Positions 6,112 through 11,543 of a stretch of DNA of 11,543 nt are shown piece by piece. The notes beneath the pieces were generated by a model. That model had not been told where the DNA came from. It was given only the letters and a program-made list of their open reading frames with translations, and searched no databases. Each line of letters begins with the position of its first letter. Position 1 is the first letter of the stretch. Origin of the DNA: CAYZUC01 sp964481705 (lineage in GTDB: Bacteria > Bacillota > Clostridia > Lachnospirales > Lachnospiraceae); the NCBI GenBank assembly GCA_964481705.1, contig CAYZUC010000089.1, positions 1-11,543 of the forward strand. The letters run 5' to 3'. The translations under genes were made by a program, and so were the position numbers.

Positions 6112-7483
6112 TTTGTTAAGGATGAGTAGCTCCAGTCTCTGGAAGAGGAAGCTTAGGACGATACTAACTATCATGGGTGTGGTAATTGGTATTGCTTCGA
6201 TTGTTGTCATGGTTTCACTTGGACTCGGATTGAATCAGCAGACGTTAAAAAACATAGATGAATACGGTGGCTTAACCAGAATTGATGTATATGAGGGTAA
6301 CGGAGAGACTGGGAATGGAAGTGGTTCCTCTGATGATCCCAAGACAGTAAGGCATTTGGATGACCAGCTGGTAAAGGATTTACAGGCGATTCCACATGTG
6401 GAGCTTGTCTCTCCTGTACTGGAGGTTAACTTTCTGGAAAAGTGCGGACAGTATCAGATGGATATGAGAGTCCAAGGCTATAGTAATGAAGCATTACATG
6501 ATTTCAAGCTTGAGTTTGCAGACGGGGGTTTGCCGGAGGAAGATGCTCCTCTGGGATTTATTTATGGCAATATGATGCTTCAGGAATTCTATAACCCCAA
6601 GACGAATGCGTATTTTTGGGAGACAGGTGTTCTCCCGGACATCGATTTAATGAATGATACACTCTTCGTTATTATGGATACAGAAGCTTATTATGCATCA
6701 CAAAATCCTGGTGATGGCGAGTCTGATGGTACTGGTGTAACGACGCCGAAGGCACCACCGAAGAAGTACATATTACCTACGTATGGTGTTTTAGCTGGTG
6801 GTGAGGATGACTATAACCAATACAGCTATTCGAGCCTGTGTGAGATTAATGCTTTGAAGAATCAGCTGAAGCATGTATTTAAGAATAGACATATTCCGGG
6901 TCAGCCGACTACTGCCGGTGGCAAACCATACAAGGAGATTTTTTATAATTCGATTTATGTCAAAGTCGACAGCATGGACAGCATGTCAGAGATTCAGAAG
7001 ATAATTACGGATATGGGCTATCAGGCGGAAAGTAATGCGGAATGGGTGGAGCAGATGCAGTCCCAGTATCGTTCCACACAGGCGATGCTTGGCGGAATTG
7101 GGGCAGTTTCTCTATTAGTCGCGGCGATTGGTATCGCAAATACGATGATGATGTCCATTTATGAGAGAACAAAAGAAATTGGAGTTATGAAGGTGCTTGG
7201 CTGTGACCTTCGCAATATCCGCAATATGTTTCTAATAGAAGCGGCGTATATTGGATTCATTGGAGGTATCATAGGCATTCTGCTGAGCTATGGTATTTCC
7301 GCAATAATTAATCATTTATCCATTATTGGAATGAATGGGTACGATACTGCAAGTTCATACATTCCATTCTGGCTTTCCGGAACATCGTTGATCTTTGCAG
7401 TCCTGGTTGGTATGATTGCAGGATTTTTTCCGGCCAGAAGGGCAATGAAGCTGAGTCCACTGGCAGCAATTCGAAATGAGTAA
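6098..7483 (+). CDS. MacB/FtsX-type ABC transporter permease
   Basis: A 461-residue permease with the MacB layout: one N-terminal helix (about 22-44), a large extracellular domain (about 45-328), and three C-terminal helices (about 331-352, 378-404, 426-446). Hallmarks are LWKRKLRTILTIMGVVIGIA near the start, YERTKEIGVMKVLG (about 355-368) in the cytosolic loop after helix two, and FFPARRAMKLSPLAAIR at the end. The ectodomain carries two Gly/Ser/Asp-rich loops (around residues 70-85 and 206-220). The start is TTG 6098, which gives the family's usual KLIDLLR beginning. GGAGAG lies 11 bases upstream and overlaps the previous gene's end by 14 bases; ATG 6122 is a less likely alternative. It pairs with the ATPase at 3780. 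In MacB systems the ectodomain contacts a partner protein, here probably the exported Ig-like protein. Confidence 0.9.
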   Translation: MKLIDLLRMSSSSLWKRKLRTILTIMGVVIGIASIVVMVSLGLGLNQQTLKNIDEYGGLTRIDVYEGNGETGNGSGSSDDPKTVRHLDDQLVKDLQAIPHVELVSPVLEVNFLEKCGQYQMDMRVQGYSNEALHDFKLEFADGGLPEEDAPLGFIYGNMMLQEFYNPKTNAYFWETGVLPDIDLMNDTLFVIMDTEAYYASQNPGDGESDGTGVTTPKAPPKKYILPTYGVLAGGEDDYNQYSYSSLCEINALKNQLKHVFKNRHIPGQPTTAGGKPYKEIFYNSIYVKVDSMDSMSEIQKIITDMGYQAESNAEWVEQMQSQYRSTQAMLGGIGAVSLLVAAIGIANTMMMSIYERTKEIGVMKVLGCDLRNIRNMFLIEAAYIGFIGGIIGILLSYGISAIINHLSIIGMNGYDTASSYIPFWLSGTSLIFAVLVGMIAGFFPARRAMKLSPLAAIRNE

Positions 7484-7502
7484 AACAAAGGATGAGTAAT
7501 GT

Positions 7503-8870
7503 ATGGTTTTCAGTAGTCTGATTTTCATTTTTCGATTCTTACCTATTTTTTTATTGGTGTATTATATCGTTCCTAGAAGGTTTAAGAACTTGGTGCTGTT
7601 CTTGGGAAGTCTCTTTTTCTATGCATGGGGAGAGCCTAAGTATGCGCTTTTGATTATTGCTTCTGTTCTGGTCAATTTTTTCTTTGCTTATGGAATTGCG
7701 GGAAGTAAGAACTTTTTGCGAAAATTGCTTTTTACTACAGATATCATTTTGAATGTAGGTACTTTGGTTTTCTTTAAGTATAGCAATTTTGTGGTAGATA
7801 ATATCAATCAGATAACGGGCTATGAGCTTTCGTTTGCGGATATTGCATTGCCATTGGGCATTAGCTTTTATACATTTCAGATTATGTCTTATGTAATAGA
7901 CGTATATAAGGGAAAAAGCAAATGCGAACGATCTATTGTTCGTCTGGGAGCATATTTATGTATGTTTCCACAATTGATTGCAGGACCTATTGTTGTTTAT
8001 GGACAGGTTTCGGAGGAGCTTCAAAACAGAAAAATACTGCTTGAGAAGGTAGAAAATGGAGCCAAGACTTTTGTGATAGGTCTTTCCTATAAGGTTCTTC
8101 TTGCAAATAATTTCGGACAGGTTTGGAATTCTATGGATGGCGTAGGAATTGATAATCTTTCAACACCTTTAGCATGGATTGGCATTGTTTCGTATACGTT
8201 GCAGATCTATTTTGATTTTCATGGCTATTCTATGATGGCAATTGGCTTGGGAGAGATGTTGGGATTTACCTTTCCTAAGAACTTTAATTTTCCCTACACC
8301 GCAAATTCCGTGACAGAATTCTGGAAGCGTTGGCATATTACTTTAACATCGTGGTTCCGCGAGTATATCTATATTCCACTAGGTGGAAATCGTAAAGGAA
8401 AGATTAGAACCTACGTGAATATGCTGATTATATGGCTGATTACCGGCTTATGGCATGGAGCTGGCTGGAATTTTATCTGTTGGGGACTGTATTATTTCTT
8501 TTTCCTTGCGATAGAGCGGTTATTTTTGAAGAAGTTACTGGATAAGTCTAAGATATTATCCAGAATCTATACATTAACAATTGTTATTTGTGGTTGGGCT
8601 ATTTTTGCGATGACAAATCTAAATGATATTTATTTGTATTTTTGTAAAATGTTTGAGCTGTCATACAGCACAGATTATTTACCATATCTACAAACATATT
8701 GGCCGCTGTTTGGGGCTGGCATTTTGCTTTCTACTCCACTGCTGTCTATGTGGTATGAAAAGAAAAAGAACAGCTCTCTTGCTCTTATTGCTTTGTTCCT
8801 GCTATTTTGGGCATCGGTAATATCCTTAGTAGATGCTGTGTATAATCCGTTCCTGTACTTTAGATTTTAG
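7503..8870 (+). CDS. MBOAT family membrane O-acyltransferase (AlgI/PatA/DltB-like)
   Basis: A 455-residue polytopic membrane protein, near the usual AlgI length. Family signatures: FYAWGEPKYALLI (39-51), LPLGISFYTFQIMSY (116-130), FPQLIAGPI (155-163), FWKRWHITLTSWFREYIYIP (273-292) with His278, GLWHGAGWNF (315-324) with the presumed catalytic His318, and the C-terminal NPFLYFRF. The segment DFHGYSMMAIGLG (238-250) matches the AlgI DFSGYSDMAIGLG motif but with His and Met replacing Ser and Asp. Such proteins move acyl (often acetyl) groups across the membrane for transfer onto peptidoglycan, teichoic acid or exopolysaccharide. It starts 19 bases after the permease stop, with AAAGGA 10 bases before the ATG. 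The SGNH protein encoded next is probably its extracytoplasmic partner. The acceptor polymer is unknown. Confidence 0.92.
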   Translation: MVFSSLIFIFRFLPIFLLVYYIVPRRFKNLVLFLGSLFFYAWGEPKYALLIIASVLVNFFFAYGIAGSKNFLRKLLFTTDIILNVGTLVFFKYSNFVVDNINQITGYELSFADIALPLGISFYTFQIMSYVIDVYKGKSKCERSIVRLGAYLCMFPQLIAGPIVVYGQVSEELQNRKILLEKVENGAKTFVIGLSYKVLLANNFGQVWNSMDGVGIDNLSTPLAWIGIVSYTLQIYFDFHGYSMMAIGLGEMLGFTFPKNFNFPYTANSVTEFWKRWHITLTSWFREYIYIPLGGNRKGKIRTYVNMLIIWLITGLWHGAGWNFICWGLYYFFFLAIERLFLKKLLDKSKILSRIYTLTIVICGWAIFAMTNLNDIYLYFCKMFELSYSTDYLPYLQTYWPLFGAGILLSTPLLSMWYEKKKNSSLALIALFLLFWASVISLVDAVYNPFLYFRF

Positions 8871-8885
8871 TTTGAGGGTGATTGA

Positions 8886-9932
8886 GTGAAAACAATAGGG
8901 AAAAGTCCTTTTTTAATATTAATTATAATGAGTGCCATTATGGTCTCGGTGTTTGGAATATGGGAAAGAACTGTATTTCCAGAGGACAGTCAAAATACAG
9001 AGACAGTCGGATGGCAGACGTATCTTACGGACGAAGGCGAAAGCTATGTGACACATACGATAGCGGTTGCATCGGCTATTCATTCCATAAAGGAGTATAT
9101 GACTGGTGTCGGAAGATATTCTACAGTTCCTTCATGGGAGTTACTGGCAAGCAGTTCGGGAGTAGTGACTCCATATTCAGCGGCAGAGAAGGAAAGCGCT
9201 AATCAAAAAGCAACGAATGTACCAAATGGAGACAGAGTTTCAAGTCAAGATGGCAAGAAGAAAAAAGAGAAACAGACAGAGGACCGTAAGGAACAAGAGC
9301 CAGATGAGGAACAGACGGTATCAGAAGATGTTATTGAGTTCCAGACGGTAGGAGATGACTATTTTGATGATGCGCTCTTTATTGGAGATTCGAGGACGGA
9401 GGGCTTTCGTCTGTATTCAGACTTGCCCAATATCACAGTATACGCTCATAAGGGATTTCAGGTATATACTGCTTTTGATCGAAAGCTGATACAGATGGAA
9501 GATGGACGTGTTACTGTTATTGAGGCTCTGAATCGAAATCAGGGTAAGTTTCGTAAGGTCTATTTGATGTTTGGATTGAATGAGATGGGATGGGGAAATG
9601 ATGAACTTTTTGCCCAATCCTATTACTATTTGATTGATGCAGTCAAACAAGCGAATCCGGATGCGGTTGTTTATGTTCAGAGTATCATCCATGTATCAAA
9701 ACAGGAATCTGAAAAATCGAATCTGTTTAGTAATGAAGCAATCAACAATCGTAATGAATTACTGAAGAAAATAGCAGAGGATGAGCGTGCTGTTTATCTG
9801 GATTTGAATGAAATCTTTACGGATGAAGAGGGAAACCTCCCAGAAGGTTTCAGTGGTGACGGCATCCATTTAAAGGCACCATACATAGAAATCTGGAGAG
9901 AATATTTGAAAGCCCATGCCATCGTGAGATGA
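8886..9932 (+). CDS. Membrane-anchored SGNH/GDSL-type hydrolase or acyltransferase
   Basis: A 348-residue protein with an N-terminal membrane anchor (about 7-25), a spacer whose middle (about 100-145) is rich in Lys, Glu and Gln, and a C-terminal SGNH domain (about 155-345). Visible catalytic blocks: IGDSR (166-170) with nucleophile Ser169, MFGLNEMGW (228-236) with Asn232, and GDGIHL (324-329) with Asp325 and His328. All four SGNH residues are thus present, so it should be active outside the cell. The start is GTG 8886 with GAGGG 7 bases upstream, 15 bases after the MBOAT stop. By analogy with AlgJ/AlgX and PatB it would transfer the acyl group delivered by the MBOAT protein to a surface polymer. 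Esterase activity (removal) is the alternative. The region 27-155 has no recognised domain. Confidence 0.88.
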   Translation: MKTIGKSPFLILIIMSAIMVSVFGIWERTVFPEDSQNTETVGWQTYLTDEGESYVTHTIAVASAIHSIKEYMTGVGRYSTVPSWELLASSSGVVTPYSAAEKESANQKATNVPNGDRVSSQDGKKKKEKQTEDRKEQEPDEEQTVSEDVIEFQTVGDDYFDDALFIGDSRTEGFRLYSDLPNITVYAHKGFQVYTAFDRKLIQMEDGRVTVIEALNRNQGKFRKVYLMFGLNEMGWGNDELFAQSYYYLIDAVKQANPDAVVYVQSIIHVSKQESEKSNLFSNEAINNRNELLKKIAEDERAVYLDLNEIFTDEEGNLPEGFSGDGIHLKAPYIEIWREYLKAHAIVR

Positions 9933-9949
9933 CATAGGCTTTTCTTTTT
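9909..9949 (+). terminator. Intrinsic terminator overlapping the SGNH gene stop codon
   Basis: AAAGCC (9909-9914) pairs with GGCTTT (9937-9942). ATG/CAT and ATC/GAT pairs lie inside the stem, with mismatches between them, around a GTGA loop. TCTTTTT follows. The TGA stop (9930-9932) is within the right arm. On the other strand no U-rich tail follows, so it serves mainly the plus-strand operon. Confidence 0.65.
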
Positions 9950-9958
9950 GAATAGAGG

Positions 9959-10828
9959 CTATAGAAGAATCTTTGTACACGCCAGAGCAAGTGAATTTGG
10001 TCCAATATGGCAGGCAACACTAAGCGATAAATGATCTACATAGATTTCATATCCGGGGAATTCCTTCTCTACCTCTTCACGGAAGGAAAGGGCGGCTTCC
10101 TCGTTGTTCGTATGTGCAATTGCCAGACGAATGGTTGGAGCCTCTGGATGAAATCCTCCAAATCGTTTCTCTAAATCGGATTTCATTGCTTGTATCATAA
10201 TGGAACGTCCTTGCTTGATTCCACGGGCTTTCGAATAGGCATCCAGCTTTTCTCCCTGTATCTGTAGAACCGGCTTGAGATTGAGAATCTCTGCAAAGGT
10301 AGCAGCCGTCTGGGTTACTCTTCCGCCGCGCTTGAGGTACTTCAACGTATCTACCATTATATAAATACTGGAATCAAACTTGGTATTTTCCAGAATCTCA
10401 CGTATCTCAGAAGCATTTTTACCTTGCGCAGCTAGTGTAATTGCGTCCAGAACCGATTGACGCTGGGTAACCGATATACGTTGATTGTTAACGACCTGTA
10501 TTTTCCCCTCAAATTCCTGTGAAAAGAGAATTGCATTCTCACATTCACTGCTCAAACCTGAAGACATGGGAATATGAACAATCTCATCATAATCATTCAA
10601 GATTTGGTTCCATAAATCCAAAACAGTACCGATAGCCGGTTGAGAGGTGGAGATATCTGCATCATTGTGTAATTTATGATAAAAATCCTGTTGGGTCAGG
10701 TCTATATCTTCGAAATAATCACATCCATCAATGGTAAATGGCATAGGAAGAACAAAAATGCCGAGTTCTTTCCCTTGAGATTGCGTAATACCGCTGTTAC
10801 TGTCAGTAACAATTGCTACTTTGCTCAT
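9959..10828 (-). CDS. DegV family protein (fatty-acid binding)
   Basis: A 289-residue protein of the two-domain DegV family, whose known members bind a fatty acid; in Firmicutes some (FakB) present it to the fatty-acid kinase FakA. Motifs in order: VAIVTDSNSGI (4-14), ISTSQPAIG (59-67), HIPMSSGLSSE (85-95), LKYLKRGGRVT (162-172), LNLKPVLQI (182-190), SKARG (199-203) and CHIGPNSLAL (273-282). I place the start at ATG 10828 with GAGG 6 bases upstream. The longer frame to 10906 would begin in the -35 box of the promoter. It converges on the SGNH gene and looks monocistronic. The HIGPNSLAL segment differs slightly from the common HxGPGxxG form. No fakA gene is in the window, so the FakB role is only possible. 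Confidence 0.92.
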   Translation of the reverse strand: MSKVAIVTDSNSGITQSQGKELGIFVLPMPFTIDGCDYFEDIDLTQQDFYHKLHNDADISTSQPAIGTVLDLWNQILNDYDEIVHIPMSSGLSSECENAILFSQEFEGKIQVVNNQRISVTQRQSVLDAITLAAQGKNASEIREILENTKFDSSIYIMVDTLKYLKRGGRVTQTAATFAEILNLKPVLQIQGEKLDAYSKARGIKQGRSIMIQAMKSDLEKRFGGFHPEAPTIRLAIAHTNNEEAALSFREEVEKEFPGYEIYVDHLSLSVACHIGPNSLALACTKILL

Positions 10829-10877
10829 GAATATCCTCGTTTCTAGGTCTTGCTGATAGTAAGACGTCATAAAACAC

Positions 10878-10906
10878 ATTCTATCATAAAATCGGTTTTG
10901 AGACAA
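10878..10906 (-). promoter_or_regulatory. Sigma-A promoter of degV
   Basis: Read on the minus strand: -35 TTGTCT (10906-10901), a 17-base spacer ending in TGA, then -10 TAGAAT (10883-10878), giving an extended -10. The start site would be near 10871, about 43 bases before the ATG at 10828. Confidence 0.75.
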
Positions 10907-11001
10907 TCACTAATCGGATGATTACAAATATCTGACAATAACGTCATAATATATCAAATAAACAGCATAAAATAAGCAATACGCACGGTATACCAAAAAC
11001 T

Positions 11002-11052
11002 AACATAAAAAAGCAAAAAAGACTTGACAATTAGCGACCTTTTTACTATACT
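11002..11052 (+). promoter_or_regulatory. Strong promoter of the putative non-coding RNA
   Basis: A perfect -35 TTGACA (11024-11029), 17-base spacer, and -10 TATACT (11047-11052). An A-rich stretch (11002-11022) lies directly upstream and resembles an UP element. It is the closest to consensus in this window and would start transcription near 11059. The bases between the degV promoter and here (10907-11001) hold only AT-rich sequence and a GGTATACC palindrome (10987-10994). Confidence 0.85.
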
Positions 11053-11058
11053 ATAGAC

Positions 11059-11445
11059 ATAACCAAACAGGTTATATTATCATAGATGTAACCCAGTAGT
11101 TAAAAACACGAAAGAGAGGTATGGGCCACCAGAAAGAGGAAAATACCAAACCTAAGAGAAAATCCTTAGGTACAAGAGATGAAGGGCGAGAAGTACGAGT
11201 AGTGTAGAGGGTAGAGTCAATAAGGGAGAGTAAAGTGAGCAATATCCTGGAGGTACAAAGGATGGCAGAAAAAACGTATGAGGTCCGGTGATTATAAGCG
11301 CGGACAAGGTGCCAGAGAGAAAAGAAGGAAGTACCAAGGATAATGCAGAAATGAGAGGTTTGGTCCAATGGACAGTATGGAAGAAGTTTCATGTAAGTGA
11401 GAAGTCCCCGCGGTTTATGATTTATGCGAGGACTTCTTACTTTTT
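11059..11445 (+). ncRNA. Putative structured non-coding RNA, about 385 nt, class not recognised
   Basis: The segment is bounded by a near-consensus promoter and a strong intrinsic terminator. It contains no plausible protein gene and is about 70% purine by hand count over 11101-11400. Local hairpins: ATAACC/GGTTAT (11059-11075), GGTAT/ATACC (11118-11147), ACCTAAG/CTTAGGT (11150-11171), GTCCG/CGGAC (11283-11305) and GTCC/GGAC (11363-11373). Internal repeats of an AGGTACAA-like motif are present. It lacks the hallmark sequences I know for RNase P RNA, tmRNA and SRP RNA. It converges on a tRNA-Gly gene. Large Firmicutes RNA classes such as raiA, ROOL or GOLLD are families to test; I do not claim any of them. 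An alternative is a leader or regulatory RNA with a tiny peptide (11262-11291). Confidence 0.6.
11392..11445 (+). terminator. Intrinsic terminator of the putative non-coding RNA
   Basis: AGAAGTCC (11400-11407) pairs with GGACTTCT (11430-11437). CGC/GCG lies inside across one mismatch, and GTA/TAC flanks the outside. TTTTT (11441-11445) follows. The stem is strong and the loop is about 14 bases. Confidence 0.85.
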
Positions 11446-11458
11446 ACCCTTTTTTACT

Positions 11459-11484
11459 AAAAAACATCCTGAATAACAGGATGT
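11459..11484 (-). terminator. Intrinsic terminator of the tRNA-Gly transcript
   Basis: Read on the minus strand, ACATCCTG-TTATT-CAGGATGT forms an 8-bp stem followed by six Ts (11464-11459). It starts 7 bases beyond the tRNA 3' end and faces the terminator of the plus-strand RNA. Confidence 0.88.
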
Positions 11485-11491
11485 AAGAGAG

Positions 11492-11543
11492 AGCGATAGA
11501 CGAGACTCGAACTCGCGACCTCCACCTTGGCAAGGTGGCGTAC
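11492..11543 (-). tRNA. tRNA-Gly (GCC), partial at right edge
   Basis: The 3' part of a tRNA on the minus strand. Visible: anticodon arm CCACC-TTGCCAA-GGTGG (11538-11522) with anticodon GCC (11531-11529), variable loop AGGTC, T-arm GCGAG-TTCGAGT-CTCGT (11516-11500), acceptor 3' strand CTATCGC (11499-11493) and discriminator T. The 5' acceptor strand and most of the D-arm lie outside the window. No CCA is encoded after the discriminator (CTC follows), so it would be added after transcription. Confidence 0.92.

Noticed and set aside
10829..10906. Longer DegV start at 10906
   Set aside because: The ATG overlaps the -35 box of the promoter; the DegV fold begins at MSKVAIVTDS and has its own GAGG.
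11121..11207. Plus-strand 28-residue frame starting MGHQKEENTK
   Set aside because: The purine-rich stretch before the ATG is only one base away, too close for initiation; the Lys/Glu/Arg content simply follows from purine-rich sequence.
11072..11392. Minus-strand 106-residue open frame
   Set aside because: It is the complement of the purine-rich putative RNA, has low-complexity Leu/Ser/Thr composition, and no recognisable domain.
11288..11476. Plus-strand 62-residue open frame starting with GTG
   Set aside because: It runs straight through the terminator hairpin and its T-tract and lacks a ribosome binding site.
11492..11543. Integration site of a mobile element at the tRNA-Gly 3' end
   Set aside because: No second copy of the tRNA 3' sequence, integrase or inverted-repeat ends are visible in the window.
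1..11543. CRISPR array, insertion sequence, prophage or toxin-antitoxin module
   Set aside because: I saw no regular spaced repeats, transposase, integrase, phage proteins or toxin partner; the AbrB-type gene is followed by ABC genes.

Overview
The window looks like a low-GC Clostridia chromosome, most likely of the Lachnospiraceae. The signs are strong AGGAGG-type ribosome binding sites, frequent TTG/GTG starts, a CotF-like small protein, an AbrB-type regulator driving an ABC pair, and the overall protein character. This is an inference from sequence style, not a database match. A run of 10 Ns inside glyA shows the source is a draft assembly.

Layout, left to right. (1) A small minus-strand gene for a CotF/ferritin-like helical protein (56-238), then a 238-base divergent intergenic region. 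(2) A plus-strand three-gene operon: an AbrB-type regulator, an ABC ATPase and a six-helix ABC-2 permease (477-2261). It is driven by a clear sigma-A promoter with a perfect 9-base direct repeat just downstream. (3) glyA, serine hydroxymethyltransferase (2375-3606), interrupted only by the assembly gap and closed by a strong terminator. (4) A tightly packed five-gene operon (3780-9932): a MacB/LolD-type ATPase, a secreted and membrane-anchored protein with a poly-serine tract and Ig/CARDB-like domains, a MacB/FtsX-type permease, an MBOAT O-acyltransferase, and a membrane-anchored SGNH hydrolase. An extended -10 promoter precedes it, and its terminator overlaps the last stop codon. (5) A convergent minus-strand degV gene with its own good promoter. 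(6) A 385-base segment with a consensus promoter, about 70% purine content, several hairpins and a strong terminator, but no convincing protein. It is best read as a structured non-coding RNA. It converges on a partial tRNA-Gly(GCC), minus strand, which runs off the right edge.

How the genes may work together. The five-gene operon couples an ABC exporter or mechanotransmission-type system to a cell-surface O-acylation pair (MBOAT plus SGNH, as in the AlgI/AlgJ, PatA/PatB and DltB/DltD logic). The partner protein has an extracellular Ig-like region and a charged cytoplasmic tail, and it stands where a MacA-type adaptor is normally found. This unusual arrangement and the unassigned RNA next to tRNA-Gly are the two items most worth following up.
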